Origin: Acidobacteriota bacterium
GTDB taxonomy: Bacteria > Acidobacteriota > Terriglobia > Acidiferrales > UBA7541
Assembly (NCBI GenBank): GCA_021324935.1
Contig: JAJPIE010000090.1
Coordinates: 62,001-126,000, forward strand
DNA: 64,000 bases
Reading direction: 5' to 3'
The translations under genes and the position numbers were made by a program. Below, piece after piece: positions 8,482-17,809 of the stretch. Under the pieces are notes generated by a model. The model was not told the DNA's origin, searched no databases, and was given only the letters and a program-made list of their open reading frames with translations. How positions within the stretch are numbered: the stretch's first letter is position 1; each line of letters opens with the position of its first letter.

Positions 8482-9186
8482 ATGAACCTGAGGACCATCC
8501 TGGTGTTCGCAACGGCTATTGGCGGTGCCTTGGTTACTTCGCAGCCCGCCCACGCACAAATTGCCAGCGTCACGGCTTCGGACGGGCGTCGCCTGTTTGT
8601 GAACGCCGAACCTTCCGCAGCGAAGCTTTCCGCCAAGCCTCCCGCTCCCAAAGCGATCTATCTCCAGGGTGAGATTTCCTTCATGGGCAAGGATCGCCCG
8701 GCGATGTCGCTGGATCGCGACGGCGCGGATAAACTAGTTCGCGAAGCCGCCGAGCGCCACAAAGTGGACCCGGCTTTGGTCCGCGCCGTGATCGAAACCG
8801 AATCCAACTGGAATCCCGCGGCGCGTTCGCGCAAGGGCGCGGTTGGTCTGATGCAATTGATACCCTCCACGGCCCAGCGTTTTGGCGTCAACGACGCTTA
8901 CAATCCGCGACAAAACGTCGAAGCCGGGGTTCGATACTTGAAGACGCTGCTGCAGCGCTACAACGGCAACCTGGACCTGGCGCTGGCGGCTTACAACGCG
9001 GGCGAAGGCGCCGTGGATCGCGCCGGCGGCGTGCCGGCTTATCGCGAAACGCAGAATTACGTCCAGCGCGTGCAGGACGCCTATTTCCGGCCCGGCTCGG
9101 GCCGCATGGAAGACGCCTATTCGCGAGCCAGCCAGATTCATCGGGAAGTTGAGGCCGATGGGCGCGTCGTCTTCACGAACGAATAA
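8482..9186 (+). CDS. Secreted lytic transglycosylase (SLT domain)
   Basis: Periplasmic peptidoglycan lyase that cleaves the MurNAc-GlcNAc bond to form 1,6-anhydro ends. From ATG 8482 the protein opens with a signal peptide (MNLRTILVFATAIGGALVTS then a PAHAQ cleavage site). The SLT domain contains the catalytic Glu in ETESNWNP, then GLMQLIPSTA, NPRQNVEAGVRYL and ALAAYNAGEGAV, the complete family set. An in-frame ATG at 8443 would add 13 residues before the signal sequence and is less likely; neither start has a good ribosome site. It precedes an amidase gene by 59 bp, so two cell-wall hydrolases sit together. Confidence 0.9.
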   Translation: MNLRTILVFATAIGGALVTSQPAHAQIASVTASDGRRLFVNAEPSAAKLSAKPPAPKAIYLQGEISFMGKDRPAMSLDRDGADKLVREAAERHKVDPALVRAVIETESNWNPAARSRKGAVGLMQLIPSTAQRFGVNDAYNPRQNVEAGVRYLKTLLQRYNGNLDLALAAYNAGEGAVDRAGGVPAYRETQNYVQRVQDAYFRPGSGRMEDAYSRASQIHREVEADGRVVFTNE

Positions 9187-9245
9187 ATTCGAGCATCCAA
9201 GGTAGTGGCTGTGATGGCGTGTTGTTTGGGGAATACTGGGGAAGC

Positions 9246-11369
9246 ATGAGGAAGTCCGCTAATTTATTGCGTGCGAATTTCGCCGGCGTTTCGCTGGGTT
9301 TTGTGCTGCTCCTGCCCTGCGCCCTTCCCCTCCCTGTTTCCGCCGCCGCAAGTAATTCTCCCGATAAGCGCGAAATCGCCGCCGCGCAATTCGCGCGAGC
9401 TGAAGAAATGCGCGCCGCCCTGAACGAAAAACCCGCGGACAAGCGCACGCTCGCCGAGTACCGGAAAGTCCTCGCTACCTATCAGCGCGTCTATCTGATC
9501 ACGCCGCGCGCCGCTGAAGCTCCCGATTCCATCGTCGCCATGGGTGAACTCAACGTCGAAATGGGCGATCATTTCGGCCGCAGCTACTATCAGGCGGCCG
9601 CCGAAAACTACCAGTTCTTGATGCGCGAGTACCCGGCCAGCAAGCATGTCGGCGAATCGATGCTGCGGCTGGCGCAGTTGCAGAAGGATCAGTTGGGCGA
9701 CCTCTCGGCTTCCACGAAGACTTATCAGGATTACCTGAAAAAGTTTCCTCATTCGCCGCACAAGCGCGATGTCCAGGAAGCGCTGGCGGAGCTTGCGCTG
9801 ATGAAAAACGCGCAGGATGGCACGCTCGACGCAAGCTCCGCAAAGCCCGCCCCCGCTCCGAAAGAATCCGCCGCCAAGGGTGACGAGGAAGTCCAGCCCG
9901 TGGCCCTCGTTTCCGGCGCGGCAAAAGGCGGCGAAAAGGCGCGTTCCGGCGAGACGCCGCGCGTCGAAAAAATCCACTGCACCGCCACCCCCGGTGGCGC
10001 CGAAGTAGTGATCGATCTCGAGGATTCCGTCCAGTTTCTCTCCGGGCGCATCGCCGATCCCGACCGCATCTATTTCGATCTGCACGCGGCCAGGCTCACG
10101 CCCGCGCTGGCCCGCAGCAAAATCAAGGTCTCCGGCGACATGCTCACGAAAGTCCGCGTGGCGCAGAATCAGGGCGGCGTGGTCCGCGTGGTGCTCGACG
10201 TCACCGGAGTGCAAGATTACGCTGCCTCGTTGATGCAGAAGCCCTGGCGGCTGGTCATCGAACTTTACGGCGCCAAGGGGTCGCACGCGCCGGTGGAAAC
10301 GGCGAAATCTTCCGTGCCCGCGGCTGCTCCCTCCGTGCGGAGCCCGCGTATTTCCGCTGACGTTGCCGGCGCGGCGAGTAATCCCGCCATGGTCGCGGAT
10401 GCAAAAGCTCCCGCCGAAAAGCCCGTAGCGGATTCGGATCCGGTGGTTGTCGCGGAAATTCAGCCAGCCTCCGCGAAGCCCGAGCCTCCACCAAAGGTCG
10501 CCGTCACCCACTCCACGCACCGCGCCGTGCCCACCAAGCCGGACCTGATTCAACCGCCTTCCGCGCCCGTTCCCACGCGCGATGGAGAGTCCACCCTCAC
10601 TCGCACTCTGGGCCTGAAAATCAGCCGCATCGTAATCGACGCCGGCCACGGGGGGCACGACACCGGCACCATCGGCCCCACGGGCCTGATGGAAAAGGAC
10701 CTCTGCCTCGACGTTGCTCTTCGCCTCGGCAAAATCATCCAGCAAAAGCTCCCCGGCGCGGAGATCGTCTACACCCGTTCCGACGACACCTTCATTCCGC
10801 TGGAAGAGCGCACCCGCATGGCCAACGAAGCCAAGGCCGACTTGTTCATTTCCATCCACGCAAATTCCAGCCCCGATCACGGCGCGCGCGGCATCGAGAC
10901 CTACTACCTGAACCTGAAGGGCTCACCCGATGCGATGGCCGTGGCGGCCCGTGAGAATGCCACTTCGCAGGAAAGCGTCCACGACCTGGAAGACCTGGTG
11001 AAAAAGATTACGCGCACCGAAAAAATCGACGAGTCGAAAGAATTCGCCGAGGACGTGCAGGATTCCCTTTCCAGGCGCGTTCAGAAAACCGCCCGGCCGG
11101 TGAAAAACCGCGGCGTGCGCAAGGCCCCGTTCGTGGTGCTCATCGGCGCGGACATGCCTTCGATCCTCACCGAGATTTCCTTCCTCAGCAATCCGTCCGA
11201 CGAGCAGCTCCTCAAAAAGCCGGAACACCGGCAGCGCGTGGCCGAGGGCATTTACTCCGGCGTGTCCCAATACCTGCAAAGCCTGAACAGCGTGGCCGTG
11301 AACCGCTCCGCAAAACCCGGCCGCGTGGTGCCCACCGCGGCGGTCGAGCAGTCCAGGAACCAACAATAA
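9246..11369 (+). CDS. N-acetylmuramoyl-L-alanine amidase with TPR-like and AMIN domains
   Basis: A 707-residue exported cell-wall hydrolase; ATG 9246 follows GGGGAAGC. Order: signal peptide (to about 35); a helical TPR/tol-pal-like region (about 60-200) with AENYQFLMREYPASKHVGES and TYQDYLKKFPHSP; a Pro/Ala linker; an AMIN domain (about 245-345, RIYFDLHAARL, VRVVLDV); another Pro-rich linker; and a C-terminal Amidase_3 domain with zinc ligands in IDAGHGGHDTG, a Glu in GLMEKDL, ISIHANSS, and the catalytic Glu in ILTEISFLSN. AmiC-type enzymes split daughter-cell peptidoglycan; AMIN targets the septum. The long N-terminal repeat region is an addition relative to E. coli AmiC. Confidence 0.92.
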   Translation: MRKSANLLRANFAGVSLGFVLLLPCALPLPVSAAASNSPDKREIAAAQFARAEEMRAALNEKPADKRTLAEYRKVLATYQRVYLITPRAAEAPDSIVAMGELNVEMGDHFGRSYYQAAAENYQFLMREYPASKHVGESMLRLAQLQKDQLGDLSASTKTYQDYLKKFPHSPHKRDVQEALAELALMKNAQDGTLDASSAKPAPAPKESAAKGDEEVQPVALVSGAAKGGEKARSGETPRVEKIHCTATPGGAEVVIDLEDSVQFLSGRIADPDRIYFDLHAARLTPALARSKIKVSGDMLTKVRVAQNQGGVVRVVLDVTGVQDYAASLMQKPWRLVIELYGAKGSHAPVETAKSSVPAAAPSVRSPRISADVAGAASNPAMVADAKAPAEKPVADSDPVVVAEIQPASAKPEPPPKVAVTHSTHRAVPTKPDLIQPPSAPVPTRDGESTLTRTLGLKISRIVIDAGHGGHDTGTIGPTGLMEKDLCLDVALRLGKIIQQKLPGAEIVYTRSDDTFIPLEERTRMANEAKADLFISIHANSSPDHGARGIETYYLNLKGSPDAMAVAARENATSQESVHDLEDLVKKITRTEKIDESKEFAEDVQDSLSRRVQKTARPVKNRGVRKAPFVVLIGADMPSILTEISFLSNPSDEQLLKKPEHRQRVAEGIYSGVSQYLQSLNSVAVNRSAKPGRVVPTAAVEQSRNQQ

Positions 11370-11384
11370 GCCTCTGGCATCTAA

Positions 11385-11390
11385 TATACT
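11385..11390 (+). promoter_or_regulatory. -10-like TATACT 8 nt before a start codon
   Basis: TATACT is separated from the ATG at 11399 by 8 nt, so transcription would start at about the start codon. The intervening GAGCAGGT offers at best a weak ribosome site. No clear -35 is present. Confidence 0.4.
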
Positions 11391-11398
11391 GAGCAGGT

Positions 11399-12514
11399 AT
11401 GCATCGCACTCTTCTTGCCTTCGCATTTGCCATGATCTTTTGCGCGGCCGGCTTGGCCGCGAACTCCGCCGTGCTGCCCAGCCAGTTCGGACCGTGGCAG
11501 GCGGAAGCTCCCCCCAAAGAGCTGAATGTTCAGGACCTGGGCGCGGATTGGGCAAAGTGGCCGGATCGCGACCGCGTACTGGAAGAGGCGAGCCTGGAAG
11601 GCATCGAAGAACGCGCGTTCCGCGGCAGCGACGGCGAAATCACCCTGCGCGCATTTGTGCTGCATGATCCAAGCAGCGCCTATGAGCTTTACACCTTCCT
11701 TTTGGCTCCGGGAATGAAGGACCTTGGAATCGGCAAGGACTCGGCGGGAAACGATACCATCGCTCAGTTCCTGGTTGGCAACTTCGTGGTGCAGGCGAAA
11801 CTTCCTTCGTCCGCAAAGCCCGATAGCCTGAAGGATCTCTTTGCTGCTTTGCGGCAAAAGGCCGATCCCACGCCAATGCCTCCACTGAAGGCTTATCTGC
11901 CAGAGCATTGGAAAATATTCGGTTCGGAAAAATACGCGCTCGGCCCGGAAGCGTTCCGGGCGGCAATGAATTCCCTCGGCATCGATGCCGGCGCGGGACT
12001 CGCCAACGAAGTCGGCTTTGAAAACGGCGTGGAAGCCATGTTCGCAGGCTATCGCGGTGAACATGGCAGCGGCACCTTGCTTTTGCTGGAATATCCCACA
12101 CCGCAGCTCGCCGAGCAGCACCTGCATCACCTGGAACAAGCCCTCCCCGCGGATCTCAAGCGCACCGGTGTCACCGTCGAACGCAAGGCTTCCCTGCTCT
12201 CGCTGGTGTTTGCCGCTACTTCCCCGCAGCACGCCCAGGCCATTCGCGATGAAGTGAACTACGAAACCGAAGTCACCTGGAACGAACCCGGCCACACGGC
12301 CACCGATCCCCCGCTCGTCCTCATCATGTTCAAGATTTTCATTTTCACCGGCTTGTTCCTGGGCATCGCCACCGCCGTCGGCGTCGCCTTTGGCGGCCTG
12401 CGCGTCATCATCAAGCGCCTCTTCCCCGGCAAGGTCTTTGACCGGCCCGAAAACATCGAAGTCCTGCAACTTGGCCTCTCTGGCAAGAAAATCGATCCCA
12501 CCGACATGTACTAG
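11399..12514 (+). CDS. Secreted/membrane-anchored protein of unknown function (DUF6599-like)
   Basis: A 371-residue protein with an N-terminal signal peptide (cleavage near AAGLAAN) and one C-terminal membrane helix (about 305-330, LVLIMFKIFIFTGLFLGIATAV) followed by a 40-residue basic cytoplasmic tail. The bulk, periplasmic part alternates short strands and helices with no recognisable catalytic motif. From memory it resembles the DUF6599 family common in Acidobacteriota, but I cannot check this. It follows the amidase gene by 29 bp, so it may belong to the same envelope-related transcription unit. The function is unknown. Confidence 0.7.
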   Translation: MHRTLLAFAFAMIFCAAGLAANSAVLPSQFGPWQAEAPPKELNVQDLGADWAKWPDRDRVLEEASLEGIEERAFRGSDGEITLRAFVLHDPSSAYELYTFLLAPGMKDLGIGKDSAGNDTIAQFLVGNFVVQAKLPSSAKPDSLKDLFAALRQKADPTPMPPLKAYLPEHWKIFGSEKYALGPEAFRAAMNSLGIDAGAGLANEVGFENGVEAMFAGYRGEHGSGTLLLLEYPTPQLAEQHLHHLEQALPADLKRTGVTVERKASLLSLVFAATSPQHAQAIRDEVNYETEVTWNEPGHTATDPPLVLIMFKIFIFTGLFLGIATAVGVAFGGLRVIIKRLFPGKVFDRPENIEVLQLGLSGKKIDPTDMY

Positions 12515-12526
12515 CGATCTGCCCCA

Positions 12527-12608
12527 GGTAGCGCCGCCATCTTCGCGGCAAGGCTGCCATCTGGGAGAATCTTGAAAGAACGCTGGCCTGCTGGAAGCAG
12601 GCGCTACC
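12527..12608. repeat. 82-bp element with GGTAGCGCC ends
   Basis: GGTAGCGCC (12527-12535) and GGCGCTACC (12600-12608) are inverted, and the right end GCCTGCTGGAAGCAGGCGCTAC (12586-12607) differs by one base from the right end of the 3988-4158 element. It is probably a shorter member of the same repeat family. It lies 12 bp after a stop codon. Confidence 0.6.
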
Positions 12609-12878
12609 ATGGCCCTTAGGTCTTATCGGCGTATAACCGCCTTTTCGCCGGGGCATCCAACAAGTGCTGCCCGAAGACAAGCCGGCGGCATGCACGGCCA
12701 GATCCTTTCCTGAGTTCGGGCGCTGGCGAACCCGCACCCCGGATAGCCGGATGATGTTCTAACAAACTGCCTTGCGGCCCGTCTAAGTGAGCACCGCGTT
12801 ACCAGTTTCGATTTGTATTCGATTCACGTAAAATACAGGGTTGCGAGCCGCGCGCTCGCCGACCTTGAGGATCCGCGC
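12609..12878. other. Non-coding gap upstream of the efflux operon
   Basis: No plausible gene. It contains CGGCGTATAACCGCCT (12627-12642), whose reverse complement closely matches hairpin repeats at 38690-38708 and, less closely, 52526-52545. An AT-richer patch near 12808-12838 (TTTGTATTCG...GTAAAATAC) is the likeliest promoter region for the adaptor gene; TAAAAT near 12830 is a possible -10 without a good -35. Confidence 0.4.
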
Positions 12879-14045
12879 TTGACCAGAATATCCCTGAACC
12901 GAACTTCCCTATCCGCATCCCTCGGCGCGTGCCTCACCATGGTGTCTCTGGCCGGATGCGGAGCGAAAACCAGCACCGTCAACGCCGAAGCGCCGAACGG
13001 CACAGGCGGGGCCACCCCCGTGCAAGTTCAGCCAGTGGAATCCAAACCGATCGCGCAAACCACCGAATATCTCTCGCTGATGAAGTCGCGCCATTCCGCC
13101 TCCATCAATCCGCAGGTGGAAGGGTACATTACAAAAATATTCGTCAACTCGGGCGATTCCGTCGCCGCCGGAACCCCGCTGATCCAGATCGACCCGCTCA
13201 AGCAGGAAGCGACGGTCAGCAGCCAGGAAGCGTCGCGCGCGGCCCAGGAGTCCAACGTCAACCTGGCACGCATCAATCTCGACCGCGCCAAAAAGCTCTG
13301 GGACGCCGGTGTTATCCCCAAGTCCGACCTCGACAACGCTCAGTCGACTTACGACACGTCCGTCGCGCAGCTCAAATCACTCGAGCACCAGGTGCAGGAG
13401 CAGCAGGTGGAGCTCCGCTATTACAAGGTCAGCGCTCCGATGTCCGGCATCGTCGGCGATATCCCCGTCCATGTCGGCGATCGCGTCACCGTCTCCTCGC
13501 TGCTCACCACCGTCGACGAACCCGGCGCGCTGGAAGCCTACATTTACGTCCCCGCCTCCCGTGCCCACCAACTGCGCCTGGGATTGCCGGTTCACTTGCT
13601 GGATGAAGCGGGCAATCTCCGTGCCGATTCGCAGATCACGTTCATTTCGCCACAGGTCGATATGGACACGCAGACGGTGCTCGCCAAGGCCGCCGTGCCG
13701 AATAACAAAGGCAATCTGCGGATCGCTCAGCAGGTCCGCGCCCAGATCGTCTGGAGCACCGCCCCGGGCCCGGTCGTTCCCGTCCTTTCCGTGACTCGCA
13801 TCAACGGCCAATTCTTTGTCTTCGTGGCCTCGAAGGAAGCGAAAGGCACTTTTGCGCGGCAGCGAGTGGTGAAGGTGGGGGACACGGTCGGCAACGACTA
13901 TGCGGTCCTCGACGGCTTGCAGCCCGGCGATCATCTGATCGTCTCCGGCACGCAGTTCCTGCAGGATGGCGCTCCCGTCACGGAGCAGATGGAAACGCCG
14001 GCAACGCCAGCGAAGACGGAGAGCGCGCCCAAGACCGGAAACTAG
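12879..14045 (+). CDS. RND efflux periplasmic adaptor lipoprotein
   Basis: Membrane-fusion protein (388 residues) linking an RND pump to an outer-membrane channel. The best start is TTG 12879, eight bases after a GAGG ribosome site; it gives a lipoprotein signal ending in the lipobox LAGC. It then shows the split biotinyl-lipoyl domain (NPQVEGYITKIFVNSGDSVAAGTPL and YYKVSAPMSGIVGDIPVHVGDRV), flanking a helical hairpin (about 105-170), a beta-barrel and the C-terminal domain with DGLQPGDHLIVSG. It is immediately upstream of the pump gene on the same strand. No TolC-family gene is present, so the channel must come from elsewhere. An upstream ATG at 12813 is possible but gives no signal peptide. 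Confidence 0.9.
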   Translation: MTRISLNRTSLSASLGACLTMVSLAGCGAKTSTVNAEAPNGTGGATPVQVQPVESKPIAQTTEYLSLMKSRHSASINPQVEGYITKIFVNSGDSVAAGTPLIQIDPLKQEATVSSQEASRAAQESNVNLARINLDRAKKLWDAGVIPKSDLDNAQSTYDTSVAQLKSLEHQVQEQQVELRYYKVSAPMSGIVGDIPVHVGDRVTVSSLLTTVDEPGALEAYIYVPASRAHQLRLGLPVHLLDEAGNLRADSQITFISPQVDMDTQTVLAKAAVPNNKGNLRIAQQVRAQIVWSTAPGPVVPVLSVTRINGQFFVFVASKEAKGTFARQRVVKVGDTVGNDYAVLDGLQPGDHLIVSGTQFLQDGAPVTEQMETPATPAKTESAPKTGN

Positions 14046-14111
14046 CACCCACTCGGCAATCGAACGTTCTTTCGGGATTGGCCCTTCATAAGGGAAAGGC
14101 AAGGGACCCTT

Positions 14112-17100
14112 TTGTTTGTCGACTTTTTCATCCGGCGTCCGGTGTTCGCCACGGTCTGCGCAATTTTCATCGTGCTGGGCGGTGCCATCGCCATTCCCAC
14201 GCTGCCCATCGCCCAGTTCCCCGACCTCGCGCCGCCGCAAGTGGTCGTCTCCAGTTCCTACATCGGCGCCGACGCCCAAGCCGTGGAAACCGCGGTCACC
14301 ATCCCGCTGGAACAGGCCATCAACGGCGTTCCCGGCATGAAGTACATCACCTCCTCCAGCGGCAATGACGGCACCAGCCAGATCACCGTCGTTTTCGACG
14401 TTACGCGCGACGTGGACCTAGCTTCGGTCGATGTCCAGAATCGCGTCAACCAGGCCCTCGGCCGCCTTCCCAACGCCGTCAAAAACACCGGTATCATCAT
14501 CACCAAACAAACCTCCGGCTTCGTTTTCGGCGCCGGCGTCTACTCTGAAAACGGTCAGTACGACAGCCTGTTCCTCAGCAATTACCTCGACGTTTACGTC
14601 CGCGACTCCCTGAAACGTGTGAAGGGCGTCGGCGATGTGATGATCTTCGGCGAGCGCAAGTACGCCATGCGCGTGTGGCTCGATCCCGCGCGGCTCGCGG
14701 AGCGCGGTCTCACCGCAACTTCCGTGCTCAACGCCCTGAACGAGCAAAACGTGCAGGTTGCCGCGGGCCAGCTTGGCCAACCCCCCGCCGATTCGCACCA
14801 GTCCTACCAGATCAGCGTGCGCGCCGTCGGGCGCCTTTCCGATCCCAAACAATTCGAAAACATCATCCTGAAAACCGGCATGGACGGCACGCTGGTGCGC
14901 ATCAAGGACGTTGGCCACGCCGAACTCGGCGCCGAGGACTATGGTTCCATTCTTCGCTTCAATGGCCACGACGCAGTGGGCATTGCGGTCACCCAGCTTC
15001 CTGGCGCCAACGCGCTGGACGTGGACCGCGCCGCGAAAGCCGAGCTTGCACGCCTCTCCCAAAATTTCCCACCGGGCCTTAAATACGCCGTCGCGTTCGA
15101 CACCACCGAAGTCATCGGCGAATCCATTCGCGACGTGTTAATGACGCTGCTCGAAGCCATTTTCCTCGTTGTTCTGGTGATCTACATTTTCCTCCAGGAT
15201 TGGCGCAGCACCTTTATTCCCGCCATTACCATTCCGGTTTCGCTAGTCGGCACCTTCATTTTCGTCAAGTTGCTCGGCTTCTCCATCAATACGCTCACCT
15301 TGTTCGGCATAACGCTGGCCACCGGCCTGGTCGTTGACGATGCCATCGTGGTCATCGAAAACGTCGAGCGTCACATCACCGAAGGCATATCCGAGCCGCA
15401 CAACGCGGCCAGCGTAGCCATGAAAGAAGTCGCCGGAGCGGTCATCGCCACCTCGCTCGTGCTGGTTTCCGTCTTCGTGCCGGTCGCGCTGTTTCCGGGA
15501 ACCACGGGCATTCTGTTCCGCCAGTTCGCGCTGACCATCGCGTTCTCTGTTTCCATCTCCGCTTTTAACGCATTGACGCTGACTCCTGCTCTTTCCGCGA
15601 TTTTCCTGGGGCATCATCGCGAGCGCGCGCAGGGTGCGTTTTTCCGCTGGTTCAACCGCGTGTTTGACGTCGGCGCGTCCTTCTACCGCGAATCGGTCCG
15701 CCGCGTCGTGCAGCACAAGCTCCTTTCCCTGGCCGCTTTCGCGCTGGTGCTCGGCTTCGCCGCATATCTTTACCTGCACATTCCGCAGGGTTTCATTCCG
15801 GATGACGACCAGGGCTACCTCATGGTCGTTGTGCAAACGCCGCAAGGCGCTTCGCTCAGCTATACGCAAAATGTTTGCGCAAAGGTCGAGGAGATGGTGT
15901 CCCATGTCCCCGAAGTGACCGGCGCATTCACCGTCGTCGGTTTCAGCTTTAGCGGCAGCGCTTCCAACCGCGCGATGATCTTCCTGAACCTGGCCGACTT
16001 CAAGCACCGCAAGGGCAGCCAGCACATGGGCCCGGCAATCGTCGCGCGCATTCGCAACCAGTTGATGTCCATTCCCGGCGGCCTGGTGATTCCTTTCAAT
16101 CCGCCCTCGGTGCAGGGCTTGGGGCAGTTCGGCGGCTTCACCTTCGAACTGGAAGATCTGGGCCGCAACACCCTGCAAACGCTGGCCGACAGCGCCAACC
16201 AACTCTCCGCCGCCGGCAATCAGACCGGAAAGCTCGCCGGACTCTTCACCAGCTTCACCGCCAACGACCCGCAGGTGCTGGTGAGGATCGATCGTGAAAA
16301 AGCCAAGAGCCTCCAGGTTCCCTTCAGCCAGATTTCCGACGCGCTGCAGGTTTTCATGGGCTCGGTCTACGTGAACGATTTCGATTTCAACAACCGCTCG
16401 TATCGCGTGTACGTCCAGGCCGACCAGAAATTCCGCTCCGAATCGAAAGATATGCGCAGCTATTACCTGCGTTCGGATGCCGGGAAGATGATCCCGCTCG
16501 ACAACGTCGTGCAAATCGAGCAGACACAAAATCCCCAGGTCATCACGCACTATAATTTGTTCCGCTCCGCCGAAATCGACGGATCCGCCGCAGCCGGCCT
16601 GAGTTCCGGGGACGCCATCGCGGAAATGGAAGCGCTGGCGAAAAAGATCCTTCCCCGCGGCATGAGCTATGAGTGGAGCGGACTCTCGCTCGAAGAGATC
16701 GAGTCCGGCGGCAAAGCGGTAATCCTCTTCAGTCTCGGGCTTGTCTTCGTCTACCTGACGCTGGCCGCCCAGTATGAGAGCTACGTCTTGCCGTTCATCA
16801 TCTTGCTCGGCGTTCCCGTCGCGCTGCTGGGCGCGCTCGGGGCCATCTGGCTGCGCGGCCTCACCGACGACGTCTACGCGCAGATTGGCCTGGTCATGCT
16901 CATCGGCCTGGCCAGCAAAAACGCCATCCTCATCGTGGAATTCGCCGAACAGTTGCAGGACGAGGGGTTGGACACCATCGACGCCGCTATCGAAGCCGCA
17001 CGCATCCGCCTGCGCCCGATTTTGATGACTTCCCTGGCGTTTATTCTTGGTGTTATTCCGCTGGTGATCGCCTCGGGCGCCGGTGCGGCGGGCCGTGTTT

Positions 17101-17228
17101 CCGTCGGCACCACGGTGTTCGGCGGGATGATCGCCGCCACCTCTCTGAACCTTCTCTTTATTCCCATGCTCTATGTGGTGGTGCGCACCATCGTGCCACG
17201 CAAGAAATCCCGCGACGCTATCGCTTAA
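14112..17228 (+). CDS. RND multidrug efflux pump, HAE1 (AcrB-like) family
   Basis: Inner-membrane proton/drug antiporter of 1038 residues, the usual HAE1 length. It starts at TTG 14112 with AAGGGA six bases upstream and the classic N-terminus FVDFFIRRPVFATV. Proton-relay residues are intact: the Asp pair in GLVVDDAIVVIENV (TM4) and the Lys in IGLASKNAILIVEF (TM10). Two large periplasmic loops and twelve helices are apparent. It is cotranscribed with the adaptor 66 bp upstream. The substrate cannot be predicted; sequence similarity is with AcrB/MexB-type rather than heavy-metal CusA-type pumps. Both genes of the operon use TTG starts, which may keep expression low. Confidence 0.95.
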   Translation: MFVDFFIRRPVFATVCAIFIVLGGAIAIPTLPIAQFPDLAPPQVVVSSSYIGADAQAVETAVTIPLEQAINGVPGMKYITSSSGNDGTSQITVVFDVTRDVDLASVDVQNRVNQALGRLPNAVKNTGIIITKQTSGFVFGAGVYSENGQYDSLFLSNYLDVYVRDSLKRVKGVGDVMIFGERKYAMRVWLDPARLAERGLTATSVLNALNEQNVQVAAGQLGQPPADSHQSYQISVRAVGRLSDPKQFENIILKTGMDGTLVRIKDVGHAELGAEDYGSILRFNGHDAVGIAVTQLPGANALDVDRAAKAELARLSQNFPPGLKYAVAFDTTEVIGESIRDVLMTLLEAIFLVVLVIYIFLQDWRSTFIPAITIPVSLVGTFIFVKLLGFSINTLTLFGITLATGLVVDDAIVVIENVERHITEGISEPHNAASVAMKEVAGAVIATSLVLVSVFVPVALFPGTTGILFRQFALTIAFSVSISAFNALTLTPALSAIFLGHHRERAQGAFFRWFNRVFDVGASFYRESVRRVVQHKLLSLAAFALVLGFAAYLYLHIPQGFIPDDDQGYLMVVVQTPQGASLSYTQNVCAKVEEMVSHVPEVTGAFTVVGFSFSGSASNRAMIFLNLADFKHRKGSQHMGPAIVARIRNQLMSIPGGLVIPFNPPSVQGLGQFGGFTFELEDLGRNTLQTLADSANQLSAAGNQTGKLAGLFTSFTANDPQVLVRIDREKAKSLQVPFSQISDALQVFMGSVYVNDFDFNNRSYRVYVQADQKFRSESKDMRSYYLRSDAGKMIPLDNVVQIEQTQNPQVITHYNLFRSAEIDGSAAAGLSSGDAIAEMEALAKKILPRGMSYEWSGLSLEEIESGGKAVILFSLGLVFVYLTLAAQYESYVLPFIILLGVPVALLGALGAIWLRGLTDDVYAQIGLVMLIGLASKNAILIVEFAEQLQDEGLDTIDAAIEAARIRLRPILMTSLAFILGVIPLVIASGAGAAGRVSVGTTVFGGMIAATSLNLLFIPMLYVVVRTIVPRKKSRDAIA

Positions 17229-17809
17229 AACACCTTTCGCCCGGCGGGCACAAACCGGCTCCCGTTTAACGCCTTCACTTCCGCACGGCTCGGCACCGCG
17301 CTCCGGCACGCCTTGCAGAATCGGCTGCTCTTCAAATCCACCAGCTCAATCCCGTGGGAAGCCGACATCACGCACTGGTAATCCTCGCAATGCGACAAGG
17401 TCAGCGTATGTCCCAGTTCATGGACCGCTTCCTTCAACAGCCGCTCGCGCAGCGCGGGAAGATTGGGCGGCAATCCGTAAAATTCGTCGCGCAACCGGTG
17501 CACAGACACCACTGCCGCCGTGCCGCCCATCTGCGCCTCACCAAAGACAAACTTCAGAATCGGAATGTAGAGATCGAGCGTCGTGACGCCGATCACCCGC
17601 CACGTGTCCGGCGTGTCGCGCCTTGCCAGTTCCGCAAGGATTTCCGTGGACGAATACTGCTGCCGGGTGACGTTGAAGGCAAAGGAAGGCTCGGCCACCG
17701 CGGATAGGATCTCGCAAGGAATCAGAAATTCGCGAGCCAGCCCTTCAGCGAGATCCGCGAGGTGCTCCTGCGGGAAACCTCCCAACGGTAGTAGCTGAAT
17801 GCGTTTCAT
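17225..17809 (-). CDS. amzA: Archaemetzincin-type zinc metalloprotease
   Basis: A 194-residue predicted cytoplasmic metzincin. The zinc site reads HELGHTLTLSHC, followed by the archaemetzincin cysteine pattern C-x4-C-x-M and, 16 residues on, C-x2-C (FCKACR), which binds a structural zinc. The overall form matches the archaemetzincin signature except that the conserved glycine after HExxHxx is Thr. The ATG overlaps the stop of the upstream response-regulator gene by four bases, so it is translationally coupled to that two-component system. Its 3' end overlaps the end of the convergent RND gene. Substrates of bacterial archaemetzincins are unknown. The fold call is firm; activity is uncertain because of the Gly-to-Thr change. 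Confidence 0.85.
   Translation of the reverse strand: MKRIQLLPLGGFPQEHLADLAEGLAREFLIPCEILSAVAEPSFAFNVTRQQYSSTEILAELARRDTPDTWRVIGVTTLDLYIPILKFVFGEAQMGGTAAVVSVHRLRDEFYGLPPNLPALRERLLKEAVHELGHTLTLSHCEDYQCVMSASHGIELVDLKSSRFCKACRSAVPSRAEVKALNGSRFVPAGRKVF

Noticed and set aside
15243..17309. 688-codon open frame on the minus strand opposite the RND pump
   Set aside because: A shadow of high-GC coding on the other strand: the RND protein is complete and unmistakable, and the antisense translation is rich in Arg/Gly/His/Asp without any fold signature.
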